The notes beneath the pieces were generated by a model. That model had not been told where the DNA came from and ran no database searches. It worked only from the letters and a program-made list of their open reading frames with translations. From Pedobacter frigiditerrae (GTDB lineage: Bacteria; Bacteroidota; Bacteroidia; Sphingobacteriales; Sphingobacteriaceae), in assembly GCF_004331645.1 (NCBI RefSeq), contig NZ_SJSK01000001.1, forward strand, positions 930,001 through 994,000: DNA of 64,000 nucleotides, read 5' to 3'. This document shows, in pieces, positions 25,995-34,551 of this stretch; positions within the stretch are counted from its first letter, which is position 1, and every line of letters begins with the position of its first letter. Position numbers and translations under genes: made by a program.

Positions 25995-27404
25995 ATGAAA
26001 ACATACAATATACAATCACATAGCAAAAAGAGACTAGCAGATACCACAACGCCAGTAAGTATTTATTTGCGCCTTCGTGATGTTTTTCCGAATACCATTT
26101 TATTAGAAAGTTCTGATTACCATAGTCGTGAAAATGCCACCAGTTATGTTTGTGCTGAACCAGTTGCAGGAATTATTTTGCAAGATGGCGTATTGAACAC
26201 GTATTTTCCTGATGGAACAAAAGAAAGTAAAACGGAATTTTTATTAACCGAAGAAATTGCTGCTTTCAAAGCACAATTTAAACCGGTTAATCAAACAAAG
26301 GAAAAGCATATTTCTACTGGGTTATTTGGTTATTTTACTTGGAACGCTGTTCAGCATTTTGAAGATATTAAATTTACTTCAGCTACGCCAGATGATGAAA
26401 AAATACCTACGATGCAATATCACGTTTACAGATATATCATCGCGATAGACCATTTTAAGAATGAAGTAACTTTAGTTAAAAACTCATTTAACGAAGATGA
26501 GAATGAAGATTTAGCAAAAATCGAATACATCATTCAAAATAAAAATTTCCCAGAATATAGTTTTAAAACCAATGGTGAAGAACAATCTAATTTAACTAGC
26601 GAAGGTTTTATGGATATGGTGGAGCAGTTGAAGAAACATATTTATCGCGGTGATGTTTTTCAGATTGTTCCATCGAGAGCTTTTAACCAGGCGTTTTTGG
26701 GCGATGAATTTAATGTGTATCGTTGCTTGCGCTCCATTAACCCGTCTCCATATCTATTTTATTTCGATTATGGCAATTTCAAATTGTTTGGTTCATCACC
26801 CGAAGCGCAAATTACCATCAACAATAACATAGCTAACATTTTCCCAATTGCAGGTACATTTAAACGTACAGGGAATGACGAAGAAGATGTGGCATTGGCT
26901 AAAAAATTAGAAGCAGATCCTAAAGAAAGTGCTGAACATGTGATGTTGGTAGATTTAGCAAGGAATGATTTAAGTAGGCATTGTAGCGGAGTAGAAGTGA
27001 AATCGTTTAAAGAAGTTCAATACTATTCGCATTTAATTCACTTGGTCTCTAAAGTGAGTGGAAATTTACAAGATGGCGTGAGTGCTTTTAAGGTAGTTGC
27101 CGATACTTATCCTGCAGGAACATTAAGTGGCGCACCAAAATATAAAGCTATGCAATTGATAGATCAGTATGAAAAATTAGGTCGTAATTTTTATGCAGGA
27201 GCGATTGGTTACATGGGTTTCAATGATGATTTTAATCATGCGATTATGATTAGAACTTTCATGAGTAAAAATAACCATTTGCATTATAGGGCAGGGGCAG
27301 GAATTGTAGCCGATTCTATTGCAGAAAATGAATTAAACGAAGTGAATAATAAGATAGCGGCATTGCGTAAAGCAATTGCAATGGCAGAGGAGATAACCCC
27401 CTAA
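25995..27404 (+). CDS. trpE: Anthranilate synthase component I
   Basis: Converts chorismate and ammonia (from TrpG) to anthranilate, the first step of tryptophan synthesis. The 469-residue chorismate-binding enzyme shows DVFQIVPSR, PSPYLFYFDYG, FGSSPEAQ, PIAGTFKRTGN, the ELMLVDLARNDL-type block (MLVDLARNDLSR) and the closing YPAGTLSGAPK and RAGAGIVADS motifs. The N-terminal region carries LLESSDYHSRE, the usual Trp feedback site context. It is controlled by the upstream attenuator. Its stop codon lies inside a CCCCCTAACCCCCT repeat module that continues into trpG. Confidence 0.95.
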   Translation: MKTYNIQSHSKKRLADTTTPVSIYLRLRDVFPNTILLESSDYHSRENATSYVCAEPVAGIILQDGVLNTYFPDGTKESKTEFLLTEEIAAFKAQFKPVNQTKEKHISTGLFGYFTWNAVQHFEDIKFTSATPDDEKIPTMQYHVYRYIIAIDHFKNEVTLVKNSFNEDENEDLAKIEYIIQNKNFPEYSFKTNGEEQSNLTSEGFMDMVEQLKKHIYRGDVFQIVPSRAFNQAFLGDEFNVYRCLRSINPSPYLFYFDYGNFKLFGSSPEAQITINNNIANIFPIAGTFKRTGNDEEDVALAKKLEADPKESAEHVMLVDLARNDLSRHCSGVEVKSFKEVQYYSHLIHLVSKVSGNLQDGVSAFKVVADTYPAGTLSGAPKYKAMQLIDQYEKLGRNFYAGAIGYMGFNDDFNHAIMIRTFMSKNNHLHYRAGAGIVADSIAENELNEVNNKIAALRKAIAMAEEITP

Positions 27405-27497
27405 CCCCCTGAAGGGGGAATTGAAAAACCAAAATAAAAATATGAGTCAGAGTAATAAAGATAGAGATTCAAAGTCCCCTTTAGGGGATTTAGGGGT
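27396..27497 (+). repeat. Junction repeat module between trpE and trpG
   Basis: Starts with ACCCCCTAACCCCCTGAAGG, continues GGGAATTGAAAAACC, and about 55 bp later has AGTCCCCTTTAGGGGATTTA ending GGGGT. The same two end blocks in the same order and spacing occur at 28056-28161. The module supplies the last trpE codons and an N-terminal extension of trpG (KSPLGDLGV). Confidence 0.75.
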
Positions 27498-28098
27498 AAA
27501 GCCAATTTTAGTAATCGATAACTACGACAGTTTTACCTATAATTTAGTCCATTTAATTAATGAATTAGGCTATGAGGCTGTAGTTTGGAGAAATGATAAA
27601 TTTGCACTGGAAGATGTGGCAGCATACGATAAAATTTTGCTTTCACCTGGGCCAGGCATACCCGAAGAAGCGGGATTATTGTTAGATGTTATTAAAACCT
27701 ATGCTCCAACCAAAAGTATAATGGGAGTTTGTTTAGGTCAGCAGGCAATTGCCGAAGTTTTTGGCGGGAGTTTGTTAAACCTAGGCAGACCGATGCATGG
27801 CATTGCCACACCAATTACCGTTTTAGATAAAGATGATTTAACTTTTAAAGGTTGTATAGAACCGATTGAAGTTGGCCGGTATCATTCTTGGGTGGTTAAC
27901 CCAGCAGATTTACCAGCAAGTTTAACCGTAACCGCAATTGATGGCGATGGACAAATCATGGCTTTAAGGCATAAAGAATTTGATGTTTGCGGCGTACAGT
28001 TTCACCCAGAAAGTGTGCTTACGCCGGATGGCAAACAAATGATGAAAAATTGGTTAACCCCCCAGCCCCCTAAAGGGGGAGTTGAAAACCCAAAGTAA
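27442..28098 (+). CDS. trpG: Anthranilate synthase glutamine amidotransferase component
   Basis: Glutaminase partner of TrpE. Class-I amidotransferase triad: the nucleophile Cys in MGVCLGQQAIAE and the His and Glu in VCGVQFHPESVL. The core begins KPILVIDNYDSFTYNLVHLI. ATG at 27442 is chosen over an in-frame TTG at 27421. Both ends are unusual: an N-terminal tail ending SPLGDLGV and a C-terminal tail LTPQPPKGGVENPK, both encoded by the junction repeats and outside the family fold. It is co-transcribed with trpE and trpC. Confidence 0.93.
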   Translation: MSQSNKDRDSKSPLGDLGVKPILVIDNYDSFTYNLVHLINELGYEAVVWRNDKFALEDVAAYDKILLSPGPGIPEEAGLLLDVIKTYAPTKSIMGVCLGQQAIAEVFGGSLLNLGRPMHGIATPITVLDKDDLTFKGCIEPIEVGRYHSWVVNPADLPASLTVTAIDGDGQIMALRHKEFDVCGVQFHPESVLTPDGKQMMKNWLTPQPPKGGVENPK

Positions 28099-28161
28099 AT
28101 ATACTATGCAAAAAGATATGAAAACTGAAACGGAAAAGTCCCCTATAGGGGATTTAGGGGT
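28056..28161 (+). repeat. Junction repeat module between trpG and trpC
   Basis: Second copy of the module: ACCCCCCAGCCCCCTAAAGG at the left, GGGAGTTGAAAACCC, then AGTCCCCTATAGGGGATTTA ending GGGGT at the right. It encodes the trpG C-terminal tail PQPPKGGVENPK and the trpC N-terminal tail KSPIGDLGV, in the same register as the first module. Confidence 0.75.
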
Positions 28162-28936
28162 TTTAGGTAAAATAGTTACTCGAAAACTGGAAGAAGTTGC
28201 TGCTGCGAAACAAAAAGTTTCGATTGCAGAGTTAGAGGCTAATCCGAATTTTAATAGAAATCCATTAGTTTTTAAAGACTTTTTATTGGATGAAAAACGG
28301 ACTGGAATTATTTCTGAATTTAAAAGACGTTCGCCATCTAAAGGATTAATTAATGGCACAGCCGATGTTGCCGAAGTAACTCAAGCTTACAATTTAGCTG
28401 GAGCTTCTGCACTTTCAGTACTAACAGATAAAGACTTTTTTGGTGGAAAAGCCGAAGATTTATATCAAGCTAGGGCAGTAAATCAAATTCCTATTTTGCG
28501 TAAGGATTTTATGATAGATGAATACCAAATCTTAGAAGCGAAAGCTTGGGGAGCAGATATCATTTTATTAATAGCGTCTATTTTAACTCCACCACAAATT
28601 ATAGATTTTGGCAAATTGGCTCAAAGTTTAGGTCTAAATGTTTTGTTGGAAGTTCATAATTTAGAAGAACTAGAGAAATCTATTTGTCCGCATTTAGATG
28701 CCATTGGTGTTAACAACAGAAACTTAGGAGATTTCACGGTAAACATCCAAACTTCATTTGATTTGGTGAATAAAATACCCAATGAATTTTTGAAAATCTC
28801 TGAAAGTGCAATTGATAATCCGCAAATAATTAAAGAACTAAAAGCTGCAGGGTTTAATGGGTTCTTAATTGGAGAAAACTTTATGAAAACTGATAATCCT
28901 GGGCAGGCGATTAAGGAATTTGTAGCACAACTTTAG
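28106..28936 (+). CDS. trpC: Indole-3-glycerol phosphate synthase
   Basis: Closes the indole ring, forming indole-3-glycerol phosphate from CdRP. TIM-barrel motifs are present: FKRRSPSKG, ALSVLTDKDFFGG, PILRKDFMIDEYQI, ADIILLIASIL, LLEVHNLEEL, IGVNNRNLGDF and SESAIDNP, including the catalytic Lys and Glu residues. The start was set at ATG 28106, just after the trpG stop; a TTG at 28082 would overlap trpG. The first ~16 residues come from the junction repeat (KSPIGDLGV). trpD, trpF, trpB and trpA are not in this cluster. Confidence 0.95.
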   Translation: MQKDMKTETEKSPIGDLGVLGKIVTRKLEEVAAAKQKVSIAELEANPNFNRNPLVFKDFLLDEKRTGIISEFKRRSPSKGLINGTADVAEVTQAYNLAGASALSVLTDKDFFGGKAEDLYQARAVNQIPILRKDFMIDEYQILEAKAWGADIILLIASILTPPQIIDFGKLAQSLGLNVLLEVHNLEELEKSICPHLDAIGVNNRNLGDFTVNIQTSFDLVNKIPNEFLKISESAIDNPQIIKELKAAGFNGFLIGENFMKTDNPGQAIKEFVAQL

Positions 28937-29252
28937 TCTTTTTTACCACATAGGCACATAGTAAACATAAGTAATGCTTCTATGAAGCCTATGTTTATAT
29001 GGTTTGTTTTTTTAATAAACTTTGCAACCCTCAATAGTTGAACAAACCTTATTTCTCTAAACCTGATGGTAGTGAACACGAGCGTAGCGAGTAAAACGAA
29101 CAGCGGGGCTGAATTAACCAATCGAAATTAGACCTTCCTTTTCAAATAAATCTTTTAGGCATTTTTTAGTATTTGGGCAAACATTAATCTCAACGTAAGG
29201 TTTTGTAAGCACAAAAACATTCGATAATAGATTTCGTATCTTTGTATTATAC
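28937..29252. other. 316-bp intergenic region without a gene
   Basis: No credible coding frame. It holds a dyad TAAACATA/TATGTTTA (about 28970-29000) embedded in CATAGGCACATAG-type sequence and a short GC-richer block around 29070-29105. At the right end is the -7 box for hflX. Confidence 0.5.
29237..29244 (+). promoter_or_regulatory. -7 box of the hflX promoter
   Basis: TATCTTTG, an exact TAnnTTTG match, ends 8 bp before the hflX ATG, so the 5' leader would be only a few bases. A -33 TTTG at the ideal spacing is not evident. Confidence 0.5.
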
Positions 29253-30449
29253 ATGGGAAAGCAAAAAACTTATGATACCGCCATTAAGCAAGAACGAGCT
29301 GTTCTTGTTGGCGTAATAACACCTGGCGAAAAGCCTGAACAAACAAAAGAATATTTAGACGAGTTGGCTTTTTTAGTTGATACGGCTGGCGGTGCTGTAG
29401 AAAAAAACTTCACGCAGAAAATGTTGAAACCTGATAGGGCAACATTTGTAGGGACTGGTAAATTGGAAGAAATACAGGCTTATGTAAAAGCTGAAGAAAT
29501 TGATATGGTGGTTTTTGATGATGAATTATCACCATCGCAACTGCGGAATATTGAGCGTGAATTGCAAGTAAAAATCTTAGATAGAAGTAATTTAATCTTA
29601 GATATTTTTGCGGGCAGGGCACAAACAGCACAAGCAAAAACACAAGTAGAACTGGCACAATTACAATATTTATTACCCCGATTAACCCGTTTATGGACTC
29701 ACTTGGAGCGTCAAAAAGGGGGTATTGGTATGCGTGGTCCGGGTGAAACCCAGATTGAGAGTGATAGAAGGATGATTTTAGAAAAAATCTCTTTATTAAA
29801 GGAAAGGTTAAAGCTAATTGATCGCCAGAATGAGACACAACGTAAAAATAGAACACAGCTAATTCGTGTAGCATTAGTAGGCTATACCAATGTTGGTAAA
29901 TCTACCATTATGAATATGCTGTCTAAATCTGATGTGTTTGCAGAGAATAAATTGTTCGCAACCTTAGATACAACTGTTCGTAAAGTAGTGATAGAAAATG
30001 TTCCTTTTTTACTGTCGGATACAGTTGGATTTATCAGAAAATTACCTCACCATTTGGTAGAATGTTTTAAATCTACTTTGGATGAAGTTAGGGAAGCAGA
30101 TATTTTGGTGCACGTGGTGGATGTTTCGCATCCAAATTTCGAAGACCAAATACACACGGTTAACGAAACTTTGAACGATTTAGGTGCAAGAGATAAGGAT
30201 ACAATTATGATTTTCAACAAAATTGATGCTTATGTTACGCCAGAAGTTGATGAATTTAATTTAGAGGAAGAAATTGCGCCATTAACTTTGGGAGATTTCA
30301 AAAAAAGCTGGATGGCACATAACAATGCGCCTGCTATTTTTATTTCGGCAACTAAAAAGGAAAATATTGAAGAGTTTAAACAATTGCTTTACGATAAAAT
30401 AAAAGCTTTGCATACTTCGAGGTATCCATATGATAAGTTGTTATATTAG
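29253..30449 (+). CDS. hflX: GTPase HflX (ribosome splitting/rescue)
   Basis: Translational GTPase that binds the 50S subunit and splits stalled ribosomes. The N-terminal HflX domain (about 1-195) carries FVGTGKLEEI, VVFDDELSPSQLRNIE and GPGETQIESDRR. The G domain has G1 GYTNVGKST at about 207-215, G3 DTVGF and G4 NKID. Length of 398 aa fits the family. It appears to be monocistronic or the head of a short unit with the alginate-lyase-like gene 23 bp downstream. Confidence 0.95.
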   Translation: MGKQKTYDTAIKQERAVLVGVITPGEKPEQTKEYLDELAFLVDTAGGAVEKNFTQKMLKPDRATFVGTGKLEEIQAYVKAEEIDMVVFDDELSPSQLRNIERELQVKILDRSNLILDIFAGRAQTAQAKTQVELAQLQYLLPRLTRLWTHLERQKGGIGMRGPGETQIESDRRMILEKISLLKERLKLIDRQNETQRKNRTQLIRVALVGYTNVGKSTIMNMLSKSDVFAENKLFATLDTTVRKVVIENVPFLLSDTVGFIRKLPHHLVECFKSTLDEVREADILVHVVDVSHPNFEDQIHTVNETLNDLGARDKDTIMIFNKIDAYVTPEVDEFNLEEEIAPLTLGDFKKSWMAHNNAPAIFISATKKENIEEFKQLLYDKIKALHTSRYPYDKLLY

Positions 30450-30472
30450 CGAATAACCAAATCCCTGTTGTA

Positions 30473-31570
30473 ATGAAAAGGCTTTTCTTGTTAGGTATAT
30501 TTTGTTTTCTATTTGTTTCTGCAAATGCTCAGGTTGTAAGTTTAAATGCAGCGGAGCTGAAGAAATTAAAAAGCATTGTTAAAAAAGATATTGATGCTAA
30601 AAAGCATTGGGAAAGTTTATTAAAAGACGCTGATGAAGCGCTGTTGGCAACTCCAAATCCGGCAGATACACTTTTAACTGAAGGTATTTTGCAAGGCGAC
30701 CCACGCAAAACGAAAACTTGGAAATCTATAGAGGATATGCAAAAGGTTTATGCCTTGGCTTTTGCTTTCAAGATTACTGGAGATAAAAAATACTTAAATA
30801 AAACAAGTGAGTTTTTATTGGGTTGGGCAACAAGAAATCAGCCGCAAGGAAACCCAATTAACGATACAAACTTAGACAGGATTATTTTTGCTTATGATTT
30901 AGTAAAAAGTGATTTATCTACTGATGTTAGTTTAGCTACAATTGCTTGGCTAATGAAAGTTGGTTCACAGCAAATTAGATCTTTTGATAAAGCAGCAAGT
31001 GGTAAAAGTTTAACTTATATGAATAACTGGAACTCGCATCGCCTAAAAGAAGTTGCAGAAGTAGCTTGGGCAATTAAGGATGAGAAACTGAAGCTTTGGG
31101 TAATTGAAACTTATAAAAAACAAATTGCTAAAAACCTAAATTCCGATGGAAGTAGTTATGATTTCCATGAAAGAGATGCTTTGCACTATCATATTTATGA
31201 TGTAGACCCTTTAATGGTTGCAGCAACAATTTTAAAACGTGATGGGAAATTTGGAGATAACCCTTACAGTTATAAATCTGCAGAAGGAAGTTCGTTAAAA
31301 GGCTCGGTAGATTGGCTGGTTCCTTTTTTTACGGGGGAAAAAACTCACGCAGAATGGGTTAATTCAAAATCGTCTTTTGACAAGAAGAGAGCAGCCAATG
31401 GCGAAAAAGGTTATATTGCTGGAACACTTTTTAAACCAACTGAAGCGAGAACGAGTATTGCCTTGGCAGATTTTTTCGATGATAAAATGTTGGCGCTTTA
31501 TCAGACAAATATTAATAGTAAATCAAAATATCCAACTTGGCAATTCGTTTTGAACCAAGTAAAAAGATAA
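30473..31570 (+). CDS. Secreted alginate lyase-like protein
   Basis: Periplasmic polysaccharide lyase-like protein of 365 residues with signal peptide MKRLFLLGIFCFLFVSANAQ. The alpha-barrel fold signature of the alginate_lyase (PL5-like) family is visible: SIEDMQKVYALAFAFKITGD, FLLGWA, NNWNSHRLKE with the catalytic-type Asn/His, and RDALHYHIYDVDPL with His/Tyr residues. Substrate could be alginate or another uronic acid polymer; the polysaccharide locus at 1-15 kb is too far away to count as an operon partner. Confidence 0.8.
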   Translation: MKRLFLLGIFCFLFVSANAQVVSLNAAELKKLKSIVKKDIDAKKHWESLLKDADEALLATPNPADTLLTEGILQGDPRKTKTWKSIEDMQKVYALAFAFKITGDKKYLNKTSEFLLGWATRNQPQGNPINDTNLDRIIFAYDLVKSDLSTDVSLATIAWLMKVGSQQIRSFDKAASGKSLTYMNNWNSHRLKEVAEVAWAIKDEKLKLWVIETYKKQIAKNLNSDGSSYDFHERDALHYHIYDVDPLMVAATILKRDGKFGDNPYSYKSAEGSSLKGSVDWLVPFFTGEKTHAEWVNSKSSFDKKRAANGEKGYIAGTLFKPTEARTSIALADFFDDKMLALYQTNINSKSKYPTWQFVLNQVKR

Positions 31571-31584
31571 AAAAAGCTTGAACT

Positions 31585-31631
31585 GTCCTTCGACAAGCTA
31601 CCGATACAAAATCGGCACAAGTAAGGATGAC
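31585..31631. repeat. Dispersed inverted repeat upstream of rbfA
   Basis: GTCCTTCGACAAGC at the left and GTAAGGATGAC at the right, with an inner hairpin CCGAT-ACAAA-ATCGG at 31601-31615. It lies in the short gap before the rbfA ATG. Confidence 0.55.
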
Positions 31632-31643
31632 AATACAATAATT

Positions 31644-32039
31644 ATGGAAAGTAAAAGACAACAGAAGTTTGCAGGGTTATTACAGGAAGAGCTTGCTGCT
31701 ATTTTTCAACGCGAAGGGGCTGCTTATTTGCCTAATACATTGGTTACGATTACAAAAGTTCGTGTATCGCCAGATTTGGCTGTGGCTAAAGTATATTTAA
31801 GTTTTTTAAACACTAATAATACAAGTTTATCATTAGCTACTGTAAACTCACACTCTAGTGAGATTAGGTATAAATTAGGTTCACGTATTCGCCATCAAGC
31901 GAGGGTTATTCCTACACTTACATTTTTTGTAGATGATACGAATGAATATGTTGAGCACATGGATAAAATATTCGATAAGATAGCTAGAGAAAGGCCAATG
32001 CGAGAAGATTCAGATGAAGACACTAATGAGCAAAAATAG
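31644..32039 (+). CDS. rbfA: Ribosome-binding factor A
   Basis: KH-type small-subunit maturation factor that binds near helix 1 of 16S rRNA. The 131-residue protein begins MESKRQQKFAGLLQEELAAI and has VTITKVRVSPDLAVAKVYLS and IRHQARVIPTLTFFVDDT. The frame extends upstream to 31578 through a dispersed repeat, but ATG 31644 gives the canonical N-terminus. Its end overlaps the HlyIII gene by 14 bp, so the two are likely coupled. Confidence 0.93.
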   Translation: MESKRQQKFAGLLQEELAAIFQREGAAYLPNTLVTITKVRVSPDLAVAKVYLSFLNTNNTSLSLATVNSHSSEIRYKLGSRIRHQARVIPTLTFFVDDTNEYVEHMDKIFDKIARERPMREDSDEDTNEQK

Positions 32040-32667
32040 CTACATTCGAGAACCAGGAAATTTTATCACACACCTTGTTCCTGCTTTGTTGGCTATTCCG
32101 GCTTTGTATCTTTTGTTGCTAAAAGCGAGTACTTATTTCGAATATTCAGCAGCCTACATTTACGGGATTGGGATTCTGATTTTGTTTAGTGTTAGTGCAA
32201 CTTATCATTCAGTTCCTAAAACAGAATATGGCATAAGGTTTTGGCAAAAATTTGACCATTGCTGCATTTATTTAATGATTGCAGGATCTTTTACACCAAC
32301 TGCATTACTTATTTTTGACGGCTGGTTACGTTGGTTATTATTCGGATTGGTTTGGTTAATCGCCTTAATTGGTTGTTTGCTTAAAATATTTAACCGACTT
32401 AAAAACCAAATGATTTCTACAGGCTTGTACATTGCGATGGGTTGTTTGGTTATTCCATTTCTAAAAAAGATGTTGGAAACCTTACCAATGGCCGCTATTG
32501 CTTGGTTACTTTTAGGCGGTTTGTTTTACGTTGGTGGAACTTATTATTACGCAAAAGATAAACAGATGAATCGATTTTTTCATAGTCACGAGCTATGGCA
32601 CGTTTTCGTGAATTTCGGTGCATTATCGCATTTTATCTATAATTATGTTTATGTTTTTAATGCTTAA
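32026..32667 (+). CDS. Hemolysin III / PAQR family membrane protein
   Basis: Seven-helix inner-membrane protein of about 213 residues. Conserved metal-site residues of the family are present: SATYHSV (Ser/His), FDHCCIYLMIAGSFTP (Asp) and SHELWHVFVNFGALSHF (two His). Two in-frame ATGs are possible, 32014 and 32026; the latter leaves a shorter overlap with rbfA. Family members are putative hydrolases, and the haemolysin name is historical. Confidence 0.88.
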   Translation: MSKNSYIREPGNFITHLVPALLAIPALYLLLLKASTYFEYSAAYIYGIGILILFSVSATYHSVPKTEYGIRFWQKFDHCCIYLMIAGSFTPTALLIFDGWLRWLLFGLVWLIALIGCLLKIFNRLKNQMISTGLYIAMGCLVIPFLKKMLETLPMAAIAWLLLGGLFYVGGTYYYAKDKQMNRFFHSHELWHVFVNFGALSHFIYNYVYVFNA

Positions 32668-32676
32668 TAAGTCTTT

Positions 32677-32733
32677 GTCATCCAGAGCGAAGCGAAGGAT
32701 CTAACGGAACAGATTCTCCAAAGTCGGAATGAC
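32677..32733. repeat. GTCAT...ATGAC dispersed inverted repeat
   Basis: GTCATCCAGAGCGAAGCGAA at the left, then ACAGATTCTCCAAAGTCGGAATGAC at the right end (32709-32733). Its right half matches the inverse of the left half of the copy at 38137. Confidence 0.65.
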
Positions 32734-32757
32734 AAACAAAAACTAATATGTTTCAGA

Positions 32758-33459
32758 ATGAGTCCACTCCAAAAACTTCAAAACTTCTTAGCTAATAACA
32801 GCCTCAGTAAAGTTGTAGATTTTAATCTGTCAACCGATAAATTATTGGCCTTAGATTTTACAGCGAGCAATACTGAATTAACGACAGAAATTTTAGCTAA
32901 TACAGATTTATTTTCTAATTGGGTAAATGAAAAGCTAACTAAAAATGCTGCGAAATACGGTATTGGTGGTTATGGCGAACATCGAACCATTTACAGTAGA
33001 AGTATACATTTTGATACAGTAGAAGAACCTCGTCGTTTACATTTAGGTACTGATATCTGGGGTCGGGCAGAAACGCCTGTTTACAATTTCTACGATGCAA
33101 CCGTACATAGTTTTAAGTTCAACGATAACTTTGGAGATTACGGTGCAACCATTATTCTAAAATATCAATTTGATGATTTGATTTTATATGCACTTTATGG
33201 CCACTTGAGTTTAGCATCATTAATAGGTTTAACGGAAGGACAATTCATCCCCGCTGGGAAACAATTTGCAAGCTTTGGCGTTAAAGAAGAGAACGGTTAT
33301 TGGCCGCCACATCTGCATTTCCAATTGATGTTTGATATGGAAGGTAAAATTGGAGATTATCCTGGTGTTTGCCAATTTTCTAAGAGAAGTATTTATTTAG
33401 AAAATTGTCCAGACCCAGCATTAATTTTAAAACACACTTTTACATCGGCTTTGCCTTAA
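32758..33459 (+). CDS. M23 family metallopeptidase (LytM-like)
   Basis: Probable zinc endopeptidase with the LAS-type motif: HLGTDIWG (HxxxD) and PPHLHFQL (HxH), separated by the conserved YGHLS block. Length is 233 aa with no obvious signal peptide, so the location is uncertain; some relatives act on substrates other than peptidoglycan. An ATG at 32758 was used. It lies 17 bp before the TonB-C gene, in the same direction. Confidence 0.85.
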   Translation: MSPLQKLQNFLANNSLSKVVDFNLSTDKLLALDFTASNTELTTEILANTDLFSNWVNEKLTKNAAKYGIGGYGEHRTIYSRSIHFDTVEEPRRLHLGTDIWGRAETPVYNFYDATVHSFKFNDNFGDYGATIILKYQFDDLILYALYGHLSLASLIGLTEGQFIPAGKQFASFGVKEENGYWPPHLHFQLMFDMEGKIGDYPGVCQFSKRSIYLENCPDPALILKHTFTSALP

Positions 33460-33476
33460 AATGCGTAAATTTAATT

Positions 33477-34130
33477 ATGTACAGGATTTTAGCAGCGTTA
33501 CTGATCTTAATTTCCTTTTCTGTTAAGGCGCAACGCCCTGAAGTGAAAGGAGGATTGCCTGCTTTTATAAAAAACAATACAATTTACCCAGCTTATTCGC
33601 TTCACAATTGTATACAAGGAACTGTAAAAATTGGCTTTAAGGTTAATGCGAAAGGCGATGTTTATTTTACCGAGATAACCAATGGAATTGGTGCCGATTT
33701 AGACGAAGAAGCGTTAAGGTTAATTAAAATGAGCAGTGGAAAATGGGAAGTTCCATCTACTTATGATACAACAACCTTAATTGTAGTACCAGTAAATTTT
33801 GCATTAGATGGCTATTATTGCGAAAGAAAATCAAAAGCAGATATTGCGTTGGCTATTAAAAGTTACAAGGACCAAGAAGAGATAAAGGTTGCCATTATGA
33901 ACTTCTACCGCAATAAAGAAAAAGGAGTGGCTAAACCTGAAGATGAAGTGAAGATTTTGAAATTAAAGGAAGAGATTGGTGTAGATGACGAATATTTAGA
34001 TGATAAAATTGAAACTGCATTAAAAAAATATAAACAAGGAGATACCAAAGGAGCGTGTGAAGATTTTAACTTTGTGAAATACATGGGTTCTGATAAAGCC
34101 AACGATTGGCTTGATAAATACTGTAAATAA
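33477..34130 (+). CDS. Secreted protein with TonB C-terminal-like domain
   Basis: 217-residue protein with signal peptide MYRILAALLILISFSVKAQ, then a TonB_C-like module (YSLHNCIQGTVKIGFKVNAKGDVYFTE...DLDEEALRLIKMSSGKWEVP) and a helical C-terminal half with Cys residues (KGACEDFNFVKYMG). It lacks the N-terminal anchor and Pro-rich spacer of true TonB, so it probably does not energise receptors. The start at 33477 was chosen because it gives a signal peptide. A small membrane protein gene follows after 1 bp. Confidence 0.8.
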   Translation: MYRILAALLILISFSVKAQRPEVKGGLPAFIKNNTIYPAYSLHNCIQGTVKIGFKVNAKGDVYFTEITNGIGADLDEEALRLIKMSSGKWEVPSTYDTTTLIVVPVNFALDGYYCERKSKADIALAIKSYKDQEEIKVAIMNFYRNKEKGVAKPEDEVKILKLKEEIGVDDEYLDDKIETALKKYKQGDTKGACEDFNFVKYMGSDKANDWLDKYCK

Positions 34131-34131
34131 T

Positions 34132-34551
34132 ATGCGCTTTCTCTTACGTTCTTTTGCTCTTTTAGATTTAGTATCTCTTGTTTTTTTGGGTATGCAGTTA
34201 TGGGAAATTGCACCTCGTTTTAATGAGATTACCAAACAATCTGACAAGGTAGAAGCTACCTTAATGTTCCCTATGTTTTTGCTAATTGTTCTTGGTGCTG
34301 CTGGATTATTATTAACCAAAAAATTTGGCTTCATTTTATATTACATCCAATTTCCATTTAGATTATACCTTTGGATTTTCTCTGTTGGATTTATAACACT
34401 GCTTCCAGAAGCCTTTGAAAATTATGATGATAGATGGTTCCCAGCGCTTTTAAAAGTTTGTTTTATGGTAGAATTTATCAGACTGTATTTAACAATTAGG
34501 GCGCAAATTAAGCTGAAGGGCCAACAATTACATTTATCGCCTTCGGAATAA
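34132..34551 (+). CDS. Small integral membrane protein, unknown function
   Basis: 139-residue protein starting MRFLLRSFALLDLVSLVFLG with about four hydrophobic segments (around 10-28, 46-65, 73-95 and 110-130). No family is recognised. It begins one base after the stop of the TonB-C-domain gene and overlaps the convergent lipid kinase gene by 44 bp. The overlap makes antisense interference between the two transcripts possible. Confidence 0.75.
   Translation: MRFLLRSFALLDLVSLVFLGMQLWEIAPRFNEITKQSDKVEATLMFPMFLLIVLGAAGLLLTKKFGFILYYIQFPFRLYLWIFSVGFITLLPEAFENYDDRWFPALLKVCFMVEFIRLYLTIRAQIKLKGQQLHLSPSE

Noticed and set aside
28933..29121. 62-residue minus-strand frame in the trpC-hflX gap
   Set aside because: No family features and it lies in repeat-like intergenic DNA.
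29410..29874. 154-residue minus-strand frame inside hflX
   Set aside because: Antisense to conserved HflX coding sequence, with no domain and no start context.
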